DNA of 64,000 nt from Yponomeuta sedellus (GCA_934045075.1 OW203725.1:2632775-2696774); one strand, 5' to 3'. Shown: positions 1-10,850, counted from the stretch's first letter. Numbers and translations: made by a program. Notes: generated by a model not told the origin, from the sequence alone.

Positions 1-577
1 ACAAAAAGCAATTTCTTCCAGGCAACAATAGACGGAGACAAGAATAAAATTAAAGCCGGATAGTCGGTGCAATTTAGAAATATTGAAATCGGTAATCGTG
101 AATCGAAAATCTTATCACGCCCCCAAGGCCCGACAAATAACTTGAACAAAAAACTCAAACTCAACATTTTTTTATTCACTATAAAAACAAAATATTTACT
201 TAATGAACATCAACATTGTTTGTTTCACAATTAATAGATCACGTGGAGAAGGAACTAAAAAAGAAACTCCACATTTTAATCTGTTGAAAACAGATTTTAA
301 CTTAATTAACAGAGTTTTCATTCTATAGTTATACACTAAACTAGACTTAACAATTTAATACCAGACATCTTTGACATCAAGTGATTTTTATTTCGCTTGG
401 ACGTGTTTCGGGTGTCATTGTTACTTATAATTATTCGGATTCTATCAGATTCCAACTAGCAAATAATTAAATAAAAGGATATTTCGTGTCCGTCGTAAGC
501 TTACCCCGAATACCCTTTTTTTTCAAGTGGTCTGTCGGACATTATACAAACATATTACAAATTATTAAATAAAAAAT
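1..577. other. AT-rich intergenic DNA, nothing recognised
   Basis: No long open reading frame, tRNA-like box or clear repeat family is visible here. The stretch is AT-rich with short A and T runs and ends where a SINE-A copy begins. Confidence 0.5.
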
Positions 578-782
578 CGGGTGTCGTAAAAGGCGAATAA
601 GGGACACAAACCGGAGGGTGGGCAGCAGCGCCCCCTGCAGTACAATTCCACCGAACTGCGATCCCCAACCCGCATGCCCAGCGTGGGGATTATGGGCACT
701 ACCCCCTATGATAGCACAACGTGGCGCTCTTTAGGGGAGGGCTATATCCAGGAGTGGACTAGTATAGCCTGACGACGACGAA
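578..782 (+). repeat. SINE-A copy (5' truncated)
   Basis: SINE-A is a roughly 230-bp family that recurs about ten times in the window. A full copy begins with CCCAATTCTTCCCGCGGG. It then reads GTGTCGTAAAAGGCG, then GCATGCCCAGCGTGGGG, and ends in GGGAGGGCTATGTCCAGCAG and a TATAGCCTGACGACGACGA tail. This copy starts at the CGGGTGTCG point and keeps the tail. The 3' end resembles the end of an RTE-type LINE found elsewhere in the window (35225-35450), so mobilisation by that LINE is inferred. Confidence 0.8.
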
Positions 783-1137
783 ATAAAAAATTAATAAATA
801 TTATGAAGATGACGCGGGTTTTGTTGACTCTCTATGTTAGTTATTTTAACACCTGACACATTATCTTGTAAATAGTCTAGATATTTTTTCGCGGCAAAAA
901 ACAAGTCAAAAAAATAAATGCATAGTTAAAAATCTATTATAAAATAGGACTTAGAAAATTACCAAAATAGACTTAATTAAATATTACAAACAAAATAACA
1001 TGAAACTTACATGTGTTTTATTAAAATAAAAAGAAAAAAACATTTCGTTACAAACCGAGCGTTGGCGTTGAACAAAATACATAAGATAAAGACTAGATAT
1101 TTTATTTAAGCGGAAAGTTTACAATAATATAACATGA
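783..1137. other. AT-rich intergenic DNA
   Basis: No gene or recognised repeat. Very AT-rich, with poly-A and poly-T runs. Confidence 0.45.
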
Positions 1138-1498
1138 CCTCATGCTTGTGTCACAGAGGGGTAGGCAGAGACCAGGGACTGCCACTTGCCACGATCCTGA
1201 CAGATCACCTTCGCTTCATCAACGTTCGCTTCATCCAGTGTTATTTTTATTAAAAATGTTATAAAAATTGTCTATGAATTGAATTATTATTATTGTAATT
1301 ATATGTTTTGGCGACCGCTGAAAACCAGCGTCATGGTCTCTTACGATCATGGCATATGCTCAGCGGCGGCCATTTTGGTGCCATGTCTTATTTACACTCT
1401 AAACCATTATTGTTTTTGATTTGATTCTGGTACCAAATAAACGTTATCTATTCTATTCTAGTCATTGCATGCAAGCACACCGCTTCCGGGTACTTACA
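1138..1498 (-). mobile_element. RTE-type LINE 3' fragment (family 2), interrupted
   Basis: On the minus strand, 1138-1235 and 1461-1498 match the end of the LINE fragment at 5645-6016, including the codons around the CAGGATCGTGGCAAGTGGCA stretch. Between them, at about 1236-1460, lies unrelated DNA. It carries a GCTGAAAACCAGCGTC motif and ends in AATAAACG plus a TCTATTCTATTCT tail, so it looks like the 3' end of another retroelement inserted into this one. The open frame is too short and broken to be a gene. Confidence 0.65.
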
Positions 1499-1543
1499 GT
1501 AATGTTTACCAGATAGTGTATCTTATATTAATAGTATCGTGAG

Positions 1544-1655
1544 GGTTGCGGGTCAGTGATGGATCAGATTAGCAGAGGACCGTGAGGAATGGCGCAATAA
1601 AAAGGAGGCCTATGCCCAGCAGTGGGTTGATGTGGGCTTATTATAGATAGATATA
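1544..1655 (+). mobile_element. RTE-type LINE ORF2 C-terminal remnant
   Basis: Broken forward frames read approximately AEDREEWRNKKEAYAQQWV, the usual closing residues of lepidopteran RTE-like ORF2 proteins (acidic stretch, then W, then AYAQQW). Only the last 35 or so codons remain, followed by a TTATTATAGATAGATATATAG tail. Family assignment rests on the motif, not on a search. Confidence 0.6.
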
Positions 1656-1940
1656 TAGATATAATTACATCTTAGATGATCTCTAGATGTCTAAACTAGG
1701 TCGAACCTATACAATGGGCATGTGTAGACAAAAACGTAAAGGTTAAGGCGAATTTACTACGACATTGTAGCAAACGTTCTATACATTGCGTTTAAAATTG
1801 CATCAATTAAATACAAAATGATCTACATGTACTTACTTAATTAGAAATAAAAAATCTTTAAAGATAATACCAGAGAATGTGTCATAGATAGACTAATCTG
1901 TATTCGTTACAAAAAGATTTCAGAATAATATAAAATTTTA

Positions 1941-2092
1941 TACATACGTACATACATACACACCTACACACACACATACACACCGACACACATACATACA
2001 TACATACATACATACATACATACATACATACATACATACATACATACATACATACATACATACATACATACATACATACATACATAACATAA
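1941..2092. repeat. TACA/TATG microsatellite, first array
   Basis: About 150 bp, beginning as mixed CACATACA and continuing as near-pure TACA on the plus strand. It abuts the 3' end of the minus-strand SINE-B copy that follows, so it reads as a long TATG tail of that SINE. All open frames through it are low-complexity artefacts of the 4-bp unit. Confidence 0.9.
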
Positions 2093-2293
2093 CATAACAT
2101 TTACATACTGGCACATACATTGCTTCTGGCCCCACACTAGGATACCCTGTGTCGTGAGAACCAGAAACAACGACATCACAAACATGTAAACATCCAAGAC
2201 CTGGACTTTTTTTTTTTGTTTCCAGCCGGGATTCGAACCCGGGACCTCTTGCATGGTAGGCAGACGCGCTACCGCTACGCCACAGAGGTCGTC
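2093..2293 (-). repeat. tRNA-derived SINE-B copy
   Basis: On the minus strand it starts GACCTCTGTGGCGTAGCGG (A-box-like), then a B box GGTTCGAATCC, then a short A/T run and a body containing GGTCTTGGATGTTTACATG. It ends AATGTTATGTTATG and runs straight into TATG repeats. Other copies are at 39741-39945 and 57941-58115. The head folds like a tRNA, and pol III transcription is inferred from the two boxes. It is bounded on both sides by TACA arrays. Confidence 0.85.
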
Positions 2294-2295
2294 AA

Positions 2296-2519
2296 ACATA
2301 CATACATACATACATACATACATACATACATACATACATACATACATACATACATACATACATACATACATACATACATACATACATACATACATACATA
2401 CATACATACATACATACATACATACATACATACATACATACATACATACATACATACATACATACATACATACATACATACATACATACATACATACATA
2501 CATACATACATACATACAC
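2296..2519. repeat. TACA/TATG microsatellite, second array
   Basis: About 224 bp of nearly uninterrupted TACA units (plus strand). The distal flank (2520-2560), read on the minus strand, contains GCGAAGCCCAAAATGAGAG and then TAATGTG before the repeats. The same kind of motif precedes the arrays at 16890 and about 47470, so the array appears to be the tail of a minus-strand retroelement. Confidence 0.9.
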
Positions 2520-2599
2520 ATTACTCTCATTTTGGGCTTCGCCACGGTCGGATAAATAGAATGTAGAGTTATTCCACACACATGTCTTTGTCGTATTTG

Positions 2600-3215
2600 T
2601 ATCGACCAAACGCTTGTGTAGTGTTTGTCATTATTATAATTTTTATATTTGAGGAAACAAGTGTGGAATTATTAATTTCAATACTTCATAGCCCTATGAG
2701 AAACCAATGCCAACTCCAGACAACAATTGGCCACAAAACTCTGAAACCAGAACCCTATATCGATTACAAAAAGCGTAGCTCTAAATGCCCTCTTCGGCTC
2801 AAGTGGCGTATACGAATTCACCCTCCGCTGTGAGAACAGACCTCTTAACTCGCATTCCTTTGTTTCCGATGCCTTTCATCGGAAATAATGCGTTTAGAAG
2901 CACTGATTGGTTTGATAACATTGTATGGTTTATTTCTGCTGGTATTTTGTTTCTTTCATAACTCTTTTATCCTGTGCGGTAGTGTTTGTAAACATTGTAT
3001 ATCATTTGATAGGATCTCGATAACAATCTCCAAGACTTAGATTTTTGTTGAGAGGGTTACTTTTTATTCAAACTGGTTTCTTCAAATGTGAAACGAACTA
3101 AGAGCGTGATTGGGGAATATATTGTTCGGGTTTTACGTCGACATGCACGCAGTTGCACCTTTTCTTTAGGCCCCATACAAAACTAACTGTAAGCTACTTC
3201 GAGCAACTAATTTAT
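2600..3215. other. Intergenic DNA without recognised features
   Basis: One 83-codon open frame (2582-2833, +) is present. It has no recognisable domain and ordinary AT-rich codon make-up, so I do not call it a gene. Confidence 0.4.
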
Positions 3216-3409
3216 AGTCTGTTAGCTTTTAGAATATACCTCGGCTACTATCGGAGAGAATCGGATATATTCGTGTAATAGAAATATCGGAACTAATATG
3301 ACACTTAATTTCGAAATCAAAATTCGATCATCAGTACGAAAACCGGCGAAAATTGGCGAAAACCGAAGCCTACTCTAGAGCCCGAGGTATATTCTAAAAT
3401 CTAACAGAC
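3216..3409. mobile_element. TA-flanked MITE 'TM', copy 1
   Basis: Terminal inverted repeats begin GTCTGTTAGCTTTTAGAATA and continue into TACCTCGG; the right end is the reverse complement with a few changes. TA lies immediately outside both ends (3214-3215 and 3410-3411), fitting a Tc1/mariner-type target duplication. The interior is short and has no coding capacity. A second copy at 6224-6450 has its interior in the opposite orientation. Confidence 0.8.
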
Positions 3410-3417
3410 TATTCATT

Positions 3418-3530
3418 TTTATATAGCCTATAAATGTCCCACTGCAGGGCGCAGGCCTTCTCTCAGAGAGAGAGAGAGAGAGTATGGAATTAATTACCAC
3501 GCGTGCTCACCGCGGATTGGCAAAGCTGAT
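3418..3530. repeat. GA-rich SINE-like repeat fragment
   Basis: Contains GTCCCACTGCAGGGCGCAGG, a (GA)n block and AATTACCACGCGTG. Related fragments occur at about 20835-20945, 24640-24745, 25560-25620, 45655-45715, 46195-46262 and 60290-60375. The family is recognised only by recurrence in this window. Confidence 0.6.
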
Positions 3531-3582
3531 TAAGATAAAGCTGTTTAAGATAAAGATAATGTTTTATTATCTTTATTGCTGT

Positions 3583-3813
3583 GTGGTGTCGGCCTAGAGA
3601 ATAGCAACAACCCAATTCTTCCCGCGGGTGTCGTAAAAGGCGACTAAGGGACACAAACCGGTGGGCAGCAGCGCCCCCTGCAGTACCATTTCACAAAACT
3701 GCAACCCGCATGCCCAGCGTGGGGATTATTTGCATTACCATCTATGATAGCACAACGTGGCGCTCTTTAGGGGAGGGCTATGTTCAGCAGAGGACTAGTA
3801 AAGCCTGACGACG
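3583..3813 (+). repeat. SINE-A copy, full 5' end
   Basis: Begins with GTGTGGTGTCGGCCTAGAGA ahead of the CCCAATTCTTCCCGCGGG block, so it shows more of the 5' end than most copies. It ends AAGCCTGACGACG. A small internal deletion is present around the GATCCCCAACCC region. Confidence 0.8.
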
Positions 3814-4059
3814 TATGTTTTATTTACACATCTAAACACCTATGTTTACATTTGGATGAAAATGACTTAATATTAACACAAAACCGTGTCATCAAACCAA
3901 TGCAAGATTGGTACTCAATATGACTTAACACTATGTCGATAACGACATAATAACTGCATAATTATCATTGAAATTATCATGAATCAAGTATTAATTATAA
4001 TACGTATATTAAGTTTACTTTAAGTTATTTCAATAACAATAGTTTTCAGTTATATTCTT

Positions 4060-4182
4060 TTTAATGCACTAACCCGTGCTAAGGACAATATGAAGAACCT
4101 ATTTAGAGGCTAAAATTCCACCCGTGCCGGGACTCGAACCCGCGACCTCTGGCACGGTTAGCCAGAGGTCGCGGGATACAGG
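4060..4182. repeat. tRNA-like repeat, fold-back fragment
   Basis: Reads TTAATGCACTAACCCGTGCT, then CCTATTTAGAGGC, then the reverse complement of the tRNA-like 3' half (CGGGACTCGAACCCGCGACC). It then turns back at CTCTGGCACGGTTAGCCAGAGG into the forward sequence. It is a broken copy of the family best seen at 43590-44360. Confidence 0.7.
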
Positions 4183-4225
4183 AATATAGTTTTTTTTTGT
4201 AAATAATAAATATGTCAACACATTG

Positions 4226-4330
4226 TAGACTTTTAGTCCGGATTTACTTACGGGTGTTGTTACGAGTATATCGGAAAAGTCCGTCCAGGTTTCGCTCCGA
4301 TTCGCAGAGCTCAATCATGGTTTTAGTTCA
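4226..4330. mobile_element. FB-2 fold-back element, single-arm copy
   Basis: Shares TAGACTTTTAGTCCGGATTT through ACTTACGGGTGTTGTTA and CGCTCCGATTCGCAGAGC with the two-armed copies at 44461-44697 and 56621-56799. Only one arm is present. The flanking ACACATTG is also shared, so the element probably extends outward beyond the inverted arms. Confidence 0.7.
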
Positions 4331-4540
4331 AAAAATGTCAACACATTGTGGAAGTGGATTTTAAAATATTTTCTCATGCGTATTTTAGGTAATTATATTC
4401 TGACATATAATAGCTGATAATGACGATGAAACTGATTAAATAAGAGTTAATACCGGATCGTCCTACTTTTGCATGTGGTGTATGGGGGGCGGTACCCTAA
4501 GCGAAACAGAAAAAACAAAGTTTGTCCACACGATTACCAA

Positions 4541-4720
4541 AAGAAAACCGCACACACACACGGGTCTCCTGAAACAGGAGACCCGCGAATTAGGGTAGCC
4601 GCACAACGAGCGGCCCCGCCCACCGCGCGCGCTAAACGCGCGTCAATCGCGCTAATTTGCGCCGATTCCCACGTCACGTCCGCCGCAAGTAGCAATTTGT
4701 TTTAACACCCCCGCCCACAC
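4541..4720. other. GC-rich patch with perfect 11-bp hairpin
   Basis: After a short CA run, 4561-4585 forms a perfect hairpin: CGGGTCTCCTG, loop AAA, CAGGAGACCCG. It is followed by CGCGCGCGC-type sequence unlike the AT-rich surroundings. No coding homology is recognised in the 78-codon open frame across it. Confidence 0.6.
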
Positions 4721-4789
4721 GACGCGTTTCCATCGCTACGTGCGATACGGGACTTGTGTTATTGTGCCCTCTTTCGATTCATGTTTATC

Positions 4790-5640
4790 CAGTAGAGCCG
4801 CGATTTGATCCAATTTGAACTAATGTAACACAAGTTTTATTTAGATAGATATAGAGGTAAAATATACATGTTTGTAGTTTCAATCAATCAATAAATATAT
4901 TGATTGATTGAAAATCCAATTATGTTAATATTTTATAATTTATAAATTATATTTTATATCATAATTTAAACATCATATATTCATAGTATAAAATTGTCAT
5001 TGTTATTTGCATACTTATTCTTGGAAAATCCTTGTTACTCATTAATTTGGCTGAGTTGAGTTACTTGAATTAGTTATGTTCAGAAACATGTGTAAAGTTA
5101 ATTAAAACCCTTAAAATATTCTAGTTGCAAAGATACTCTACATAAAAATTGTATACAATTTTAAATTGACAGCATGTTAAATTCACTAATTAACATCGAT
5201 TGGGAATAGCAAAAACAAGTGGAATTTGAAACACCATTAATGTCAAAAATGTAATTCATGTCAATGACACGTTTAAATACTTACTACGATTTGACGATAT
5301 TCAATGGAACCACGCCTAAACGCCACGAAACGTGTCATTTAAGAGGTATGTAATCAGCAGGTCGCGCTGTGTGAAAACAGCCAATTTGGCGCCCGAGCCG
5401 CGCGAGTGTGTTTGCTCCTTTGTTCTTCGCGGATTTAATGAAAGATTTGAGCGACTAATGCGGGAAATTAAACTGGAGTTTAGCCGGTAAACGGTGATTG
5501 ATTGAATGATAAAAATACTTGCGGTCCTTAGTGTTTAATGTAAATGGTAGGAAATTGTCGGATAGGCTGCAACAAGTGAGTAGTCCACCTGCAAACTAGG
5601 TACTCTATGTTGAGATATTGTAAAAAAATGTAATCGCGGA
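4790..5640. other. AT-rich intergenic DNA with a non-repetitive patch
   Basis: No gene seen. About 5280-5500 is less AT-rich, looks non-repetitive and includes a CCTTTGTTC sequence that resembles a Sox-type HMG site. That is a weak motif and is noted only because the window's gene is a Sox factor. Confidence 0.3.
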
Positions 5641-5644
5641 AACT

Positions 5645-6016
5645 TTTTAAGAATTTAAAATGACAGGATACGCAATAGTCTGATTAGAGAACGTTGGGGA
5701 CTAAAAGAGGATGTAGTGACTACAATTGAGAAAGGAATGTTGCGTTGGTTTGGACATGTGGAGAGGATGAAGGAAGATAGATTGACGAAACAAATATATA
5801 TTGCGAATGTGAGTGAAAGGTCTGGTAAGGGACGTCCCAGACGGACATAAATCAATCAAATAGGGGATGTATTAGCAAAGGGGAAGATAAAAAGTACCCG
5901 GAACTGGCGAGCGTGCATGCAACGACTTATGAACGTTGATGAAGCGAAGGTGATCTGTCAGGATCGTGGCAAGTGGCAGTCCCTGGTCTCTGCCTACCCC
6001 TCTGGGATACAGACGT
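5645..6016 (+). mobile_element. RTE-type LINE ORF2 C-terminal fragment (family 2)
   Basis: The forward frame has the closing block of an RTE-like ORF2: a GMLRWFGHVERM motif (LRWxGHVxR), then SGKGRPRRT, a stop codon (TAA), then a further 50 or so residues containing KSTRNWRACMQRLM and DRGKWQSLVSAY. The stop falls where related proteins carry an aromatic residue in RPxxxW. The fragment is 5' truncated and non-functional. Minus-strand copies are at 1138-1498 and 42455-42650, and a decayed one at 48480-48730. Confidence 0.75.
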
Positions 6017-6059
6017 GAGGTTATGTAAAATATGATGCTCCCATTGCAAAGCTTGCTAA

Positions 6060-6197
6060 GGGCCAGTTTCTGAATTGATAATTTCTCAAAGTAAATACTT
6101 AAGTAACGTTCTGTCCCTCTCTTTTCTGAGAAATTCGAAGAGACAGCACTACAGTTAAGTATTTACTTAGCGAAATTCTCAATTCAGAAACGGGCCC
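6060..6197. mobile_element. FB-1 palindromic MITE, copy 1
   Basis: A 138-bp element whose arms are near-complete inverted repeats (GGGCCAGTTTCTGAATTGA at the left end; the reverse complement at the right). TAA lies on both sides (6057-6059 and 6198-6200), which would fit a PIF/Harbinger-type 3-bp duplication. Further copies are at 37128-37262 (right end lost), 43201-43337 and 51353-51486. Confidence 0.75.
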
Positions 6198-6223
6198 TAA
6201 GACCGGCGGTCGAATATTAAGTA

Positions 6224-6450
6224 CAGTCTGTTAGCTTTTAGAATATACCTCGGGCTCTAGAGTAGGCTTCGGTTTTCGCCGAAAGCACACGAGTGTAATA
6301 GGTACTACTTCCTGCTCATAAAACTTTTCTTCATTATTATGAAAAGTTATGTGAAATTAAGTGTCATATTAGTCCCGATATTTCTATTAAACGAATATAT
6401 CCGATTCTATCCGATAGTAGCCGAGGTGTATTGTAAAAGCTAACAGACTG
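6224..6450. mobile_element. TA-flanked MITE 'TM', copy 2
   Basis: Ends CAGTCTGTTAGCTTTTAGAA and its reverse complement, flanked by TA at 6222-6223 and 6451-6452. The interior matches copy 1 (3216-3409) in reverse orientation, with an extra segment around 6285-6350. Confidence 0.8.
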
Positions 6451-6454
6451 TAGT

Positions 6455-7080
6455 TACCTACGCCTGCGATTTTTGCAATAGTATCTTAAATCGTTTGGTG
6501 GTGCAAATTTAATTCTGTAGCTTTAAGATGCAGTTATTAAAATTAGTAAAACCGATGTCGAACGATATGGTTAACCCAGTGAAATTACCGTAGATGCATA
6601 GGTATAACAAGGGACTGCGTTAGTGTGAAATGAAAAGTAGTTTGTTCAAAGTAGCGCAGAATCTGCGGCTTAGTGAAAATTACATTTCAAACTAAGTATC
6701 TGTTGGCGACAGACCTTTTTTTATTGTTTTGACTTTTTGTACATATTATTGTCTTGTTTACTTGTATCAGTTTTTAAATTCAGTTCGCTGTCTGTTCTTG
6801 TAAAAGTTGTCTTGAAAATATTATCAAATAAACACGGATTTGTAAATAAATACTAACCTATTATTAAAACAGAAAGATAGGGCACCATACGGTGCTTAAC
6901 AGTATCCATTTCAAAATCTAGATCAGATCTTTTTGGAGAAAAAATGGACGCACATACTCCGAACTTAGTGTTTTCAACGGATATAACTGGACTGTACATT
7001 TTGGAAAAGACATTCCAGTTTCTTTTTACTGTTATACCGTTTCATTATTTTAAACCTCCCGTTTCATTATTTCATCCCGG
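6455..7080. other. AT-rich intergenic DNA
   Basis: No gene or clear repeat recognised. Its right end meets the broken tRNA-like repeat at 7080. Confidence 0.4.
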
Positions 7081-7170
7081 CATGGGTGAAATTTTTAGCC
7101 TCTAAATAGGTTTTTAAATTTGTTCCTTAGCACGGGTTAGTGCATTAAAAATAAAAATAGTGTAATCATG
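7080..7170 (+). repeat. tRNA-like repeat unit, left part split by a transposon
   Basis: Runs from GGCATGGGTG (tRNA-like 3' end) through AGCCTCTAAATAGG and CACGGGTTAGTGCATTAAAA to TAATCATG. It stops where the 7171-9264 element begins and resumes at 9265 with TGTGGGTACAG. Uninterrupted units elsewhere read ATCATGTGGGTACAG, so the split point is exact. Confidence 0.85.
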
Positions 7171-9264
7171 TCGCTCATTTGCGACAAGAACGTGTTAACG
7201 CAAATATGTATTGCTATGGAATAATGATACAGTAGAATCCAGCGCATCACGCTCTACTTGCTGCTAAAACGCGATATTTCTAACGCCGAAAATGACCGAG
7301 TAATGAGGGAAAAGGTCGGCAACTATCGGTTTAGCGCCATCTCATTCCACCCCTAAGTTTAATGCAAGATCGGTTCACGTCAGTTGTCGCCGCTCGCTTG
7401 ACGAGGAAAGTGCTGCCCGATTGCGGCAAAAACAGCTCATGGTATCACGGTTTTGATGAAAAGGTAAATACAGCTTTTTGTATTTTTAGTGATTTATTTT
7501 TGCAGCTATAACGAGACATTTGTATTTGGGTCATTATTGTAGTAAAAATAGTAATAGCATGCATGAAATGTACCGTTCTTGCTGAAATAAACAAAGGTTT
7601 TTGTTGGTTAATTTAAGATGTTCCGTTACAGTTGATAATAAAAGTACAAAATGTTTGGTCTTAATGTTGGTTATCTCAAGTTAACACATTCTTGATAAAA
7701 GATAACAATTTTTTACAACGAATAGCTTACAATGTTGCATTATAAATGATAAAAACATTTTCTAATTAAAATTAATTTTTCAGATGCAATCACGGTCTAG
7801 GAAGAAGAATTCACGTAAGTTAGAAAAATGAAAAGATAATACCAATTCTCAAAATACAAATTAATTAAACAATCAATTTATTTTTTAGCATCAGAATCAG
7901 CACCGGAAGAACATGACATAATTAACATTTAAAAACGGATATGGTGTATGATAATTTCCTGGTGTATACAATGAAGTGTGCTCTCTCTCTCTCACTCTCT
8001 CTCTATAATGATAATGTTAGAAAATAGATATCCGACTGCAGACGTGTAAAAGTGAAAAAGAAAACCCAGTTCTTCCCGCGGGTGTCGTAAAAGGCGACTA
8101 AGGGACACAAAACGGGGGGTGGGCAGCAGCGCCCCCTGCAGTACAATTCCAACGATCTGCGATCCCCAACCCGCATGCCCAGCGTGGGGATTATGGGCAT
8201 TACCCCCTATGATAGCACAACGTAGCGCTCTTTAGGGGAGGGCTATGTCCAGCAGTGGACTAGTATAGCCTGACGACGACGACGACGAAAAAGAAAAACT
8301 GTTGAATGAAGAAATTATCTAAAAATCAACTACCGCCTACAGACGTACAGTAAGAGCACTAATGGAGAAACAACACCTGCAAAAAAGACCATCTGATGAA
8401 GCAATTGCATCTCAAAAACAACCATCGCCTGCAGACTTCCAAATGAGCACAAATGGAGACCCTATACCAACAAGAAAACGAAAAAAAGACCACTGAATAT
8501 AGAAACATTACTAAACAGTTAAGACAGTCCTACGAATCAAAAGCATCACAAGACACTGTTCCGCCCCCGTCAATACTGAATTCAAATTCAACAACTTCAA
8601 CTTTATGTGCGACTTTTATTAAGATTCGTTTTCTAATATTACGGAGATAAGCAGAGAGGCTTGTGATGTTTGTGCTAAATACGGCCTTCCTAAATATTTA
8701 ATAACCTTATAATTGCTAATGGTCGTATTAGAGTCTGGTTATAATTATTCCATTTTTTAAATGTGATTACTACTTGTATTTCAGCGAAAGTTACACAATA
8801 ACTTCGCTAAATTATCTTTCATTTTGTAAAACGAAATACAAAAATAAAGAGATTTCTACGACAGTAACGTGTCCTAATTAAAATGTTCCATGCATTTAGA
8901 TTACAGATTATCAATAAAAACGTAACAATACGACATGACTTGTAAAGGTTTAGATTTTTATAAAAAAAATTTTTTAAGAAAAACGGTACATATCTGTTTG
9001 TTTGGAAATACTGCATATTTTTTACAAGAATAACGCAACAAGGAGGACCCTTTTTTAAATAAATAATCATAATAAATTTAATAACTGACTTAAAGGTCTG
9101 AATGCAATTTGATACCAAAAAAAGAAAACCTTAAAGGTTATGTTGCATTAAGCTGAATAGTCTAAACATAATATTTAAAAAGTAACAGGAATTCAAAACT
9201 TTCAAATGCGTTTTATCACAAATTGAGATTTTTACTTTGTCACGTTCTTGTCGCAAATGAGCGA
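7171..9264. mobile_element. 2.1-kb TIR DNA transposon inserted in the tRNA-like repeat
   Basis: Perfect 24-bp terminal inverted repeats begin TCGCTCATTTGCGACAAGAA. Compared with intact repeat units, the insertion duplicates only TG (TSD of 2 bp). The interior shows exon-like pieces: after a T-rich tract ending CAG, an ATG opens a short frame (M-Q-S-R-S-R-K-K-N-S) that stops at a GTAAGT donor. Another TTTTTTAG acceptor opens a second piece. A later stretch (8370-8475) encodes basic residues (STNGDPIPTRKRKK) before a stop. A SINE-A copy (8062-8287) is inserted inside. No catalytic DDE or DDD segment is recognised. The element is probably an internally deleted, non-autonomous member of an unassigned superfamily. 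Confidence 0.75.
8062..8287 (+). repeat. SINE-A copy nested inside the 2.1-kb transposon
   Basis: Complete from CCCAGTTCTTCCCGCGGG to GACGACGACGACGACGAA. It lies within the transposon and so inserted later. A CT-rich microsatellite (7982-8003) lies just upstream. Confidence 0.85.
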
Positions 9265-9835
9265 TGTGGGTACAGTGATATCGTTCCGATGTTACACCTA
9301 ACTGCAAAGTAGGTAGTCGGGGCTGTAAGTAATGCAATTTGCTTAAGTCAGATGTCGCTGCCTGTACGTAATACAGAGAATATTGTAAAGAGGTTCGAAA
9401 TTTCACTGATGTCGTGAGTCGCCCATTGGCTCAATTGATAGAGCGCTGGTACGGATAGCCAGAGGTTGCGGGTTCGAATCCCGGCATGGGTGAAATTTTT
9501 AGCCTCTAAATAGGTTTTTAAATTTGTTCCTTAGCACGGGTTAGTGCATTAAAAATAAAAATAGTGTAATCATGTGGGTACAGTGATATCGTTCCGATGT
9601 TACACCTAACTGCAAAGTAGGTAGTCGGGGCTGTAAGTAATGCAATTTGCTTAAGTCAGATGTCGCTGCCTGTACGTAATACAGAGAATATTGTAAAGAG
9701 GTTCGAAATTTCACTGATGTCGTGAGTCGCCCATTGGCTCAATTGATAGAGCGCTGGTACGGATAGCCAGAGGTTGCGGGTTCGAATCCCGGCATGGGTG
9801 AAATTTTTAGCCTCTAAATAGGTTTTTATATTTTA
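9265..9835 (+). repeat. tRNA-like tandem repeat, about 1.9 units (308-bp period)
   Basis: Two tRNA-like segments (9421-9492 and 9729-9800) lie 308 bp apart with almost identical sequence between them. The B box GGTTCGAATCC is intact. The A box is weakened (TTGGCTCAATTGA rather than TTAGCTCAGTTGG). The array begins mid-unit at 9265 because its left part is at 7080-7170, beyond the inserted transposon. Confidence 0.85.
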
Positions 9836-9889
9836 AACCTTTGTAGATATTTCCCGCCCTTTGCTACAAATGAAAGTATAATAATATAA

Positions 9890-10146
9890 TGTCTTCTTCT
9901 TCTTCAGGCTATATTAGTCCACTGTTGGACATAGCCCTCCCCTAATGAGAGCCATAGCGCAAGGTTGTGCAATCATTGGGGGTGATGCCCATAATCCCCA
10001 CGCTGGGCATGCGGGTTGGGGATCGCAGTTTTTTTGGAATTGTACTGCAGGGGGCGCTGCTGCCCACCCCCCAGTTTGTGTCCCTTAGTCGCCTTTTACG
10101 ACACCCGCGGGAAGAATTTGGGTTGGTACTATTGTCTAAGCCGACC
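9890..10146 (-). repeat. SINE-A copy
   Basis: A minus-strand copy with the TCTTCTTCTTCAGGCTATAT tail end on the left and the GGTTGGTACTATTGTCTAAG head on the right. Largely complete. Confidence 0.8.
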
Positions 10147-10649
10147 CCATATAGCTATAATATAATATAAATATAATATAGTATAACATAATGAAAGTAT
10201 TATCTATGTCTACATAACTTTTAAAAAATTATGCCCGAGATATTCCTAAGACTAATTTGCGGCGACATATTTCAACTAAAAAGTTTAGGGAGTATACAGA
10301 TGTGCAAAGTATTTCGAACCTATGTACATACAACTGTATGACAAATAACTACTCTCTGAGAGAGAGAAAATATGCTGGTTTCAAGCGCTGGGATACTGGA
10401 ACACCTCAACCACTCAGGTTTCTTGACGATGTTTTTCTTCACCTTCAGCAATTGGTTTTTCCATTACTAGGTCTAATTCACAAACGTCATGTATGACAAA
10501 CTTATGTTGACTGAATCGTATCAGGAAACTGTGTGACATGAACTGTCAAAGATAATTTTAGTAAAAAATAATGTAGATTTAAACCTTGTTTTTATCCCAT
10601 GTCACCATACCATCTGGTGATGGCCGGATCCTAAGATAACTTATCAAAT

Positions 10650-10850
10650 CTATAAATAATAAGAAATATTCATGGAAATATTACACAGATCTTGTTAGCC
10701 CCATACTAAGTACAACTAAATGACTTGTGTTACAGGTGCTAACAGGTGATAGATTTAATACAATAAATACATAGATAACATCCAAGGCCCGAGACAAATT
10801 AGAGAAGTTCGTTTCCTAGTTTGACCCGGCCGGGGATCGAACCCGAATCT
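10650..10850 (-). repeat. tRNA-derived SINE-C copy (5' truncated)
   Basis: The reverse complement reads GGGTTCGATCCCCGGCCGGG, then AACTAGGAAACGAAC and a body with ATGTTATCTATGTATTTATT. The complete copy is at 20501-20757. The A-box half of the tRNA-like head is missing here. Confidence 0.75.

Noticed and set aside
1882..2609. Several open frames of 65-205 codons on both strands
   Set aside because: They translate the TACA/TATG microsatellite into M-Y-V-C or H-T-Y-I repeats; low-complexity artefacts.
7980..8003. CRISPR-like or regulatory CT repeat
   Set aside because: Simple CT microsatellite in animal DNA; no spacers.
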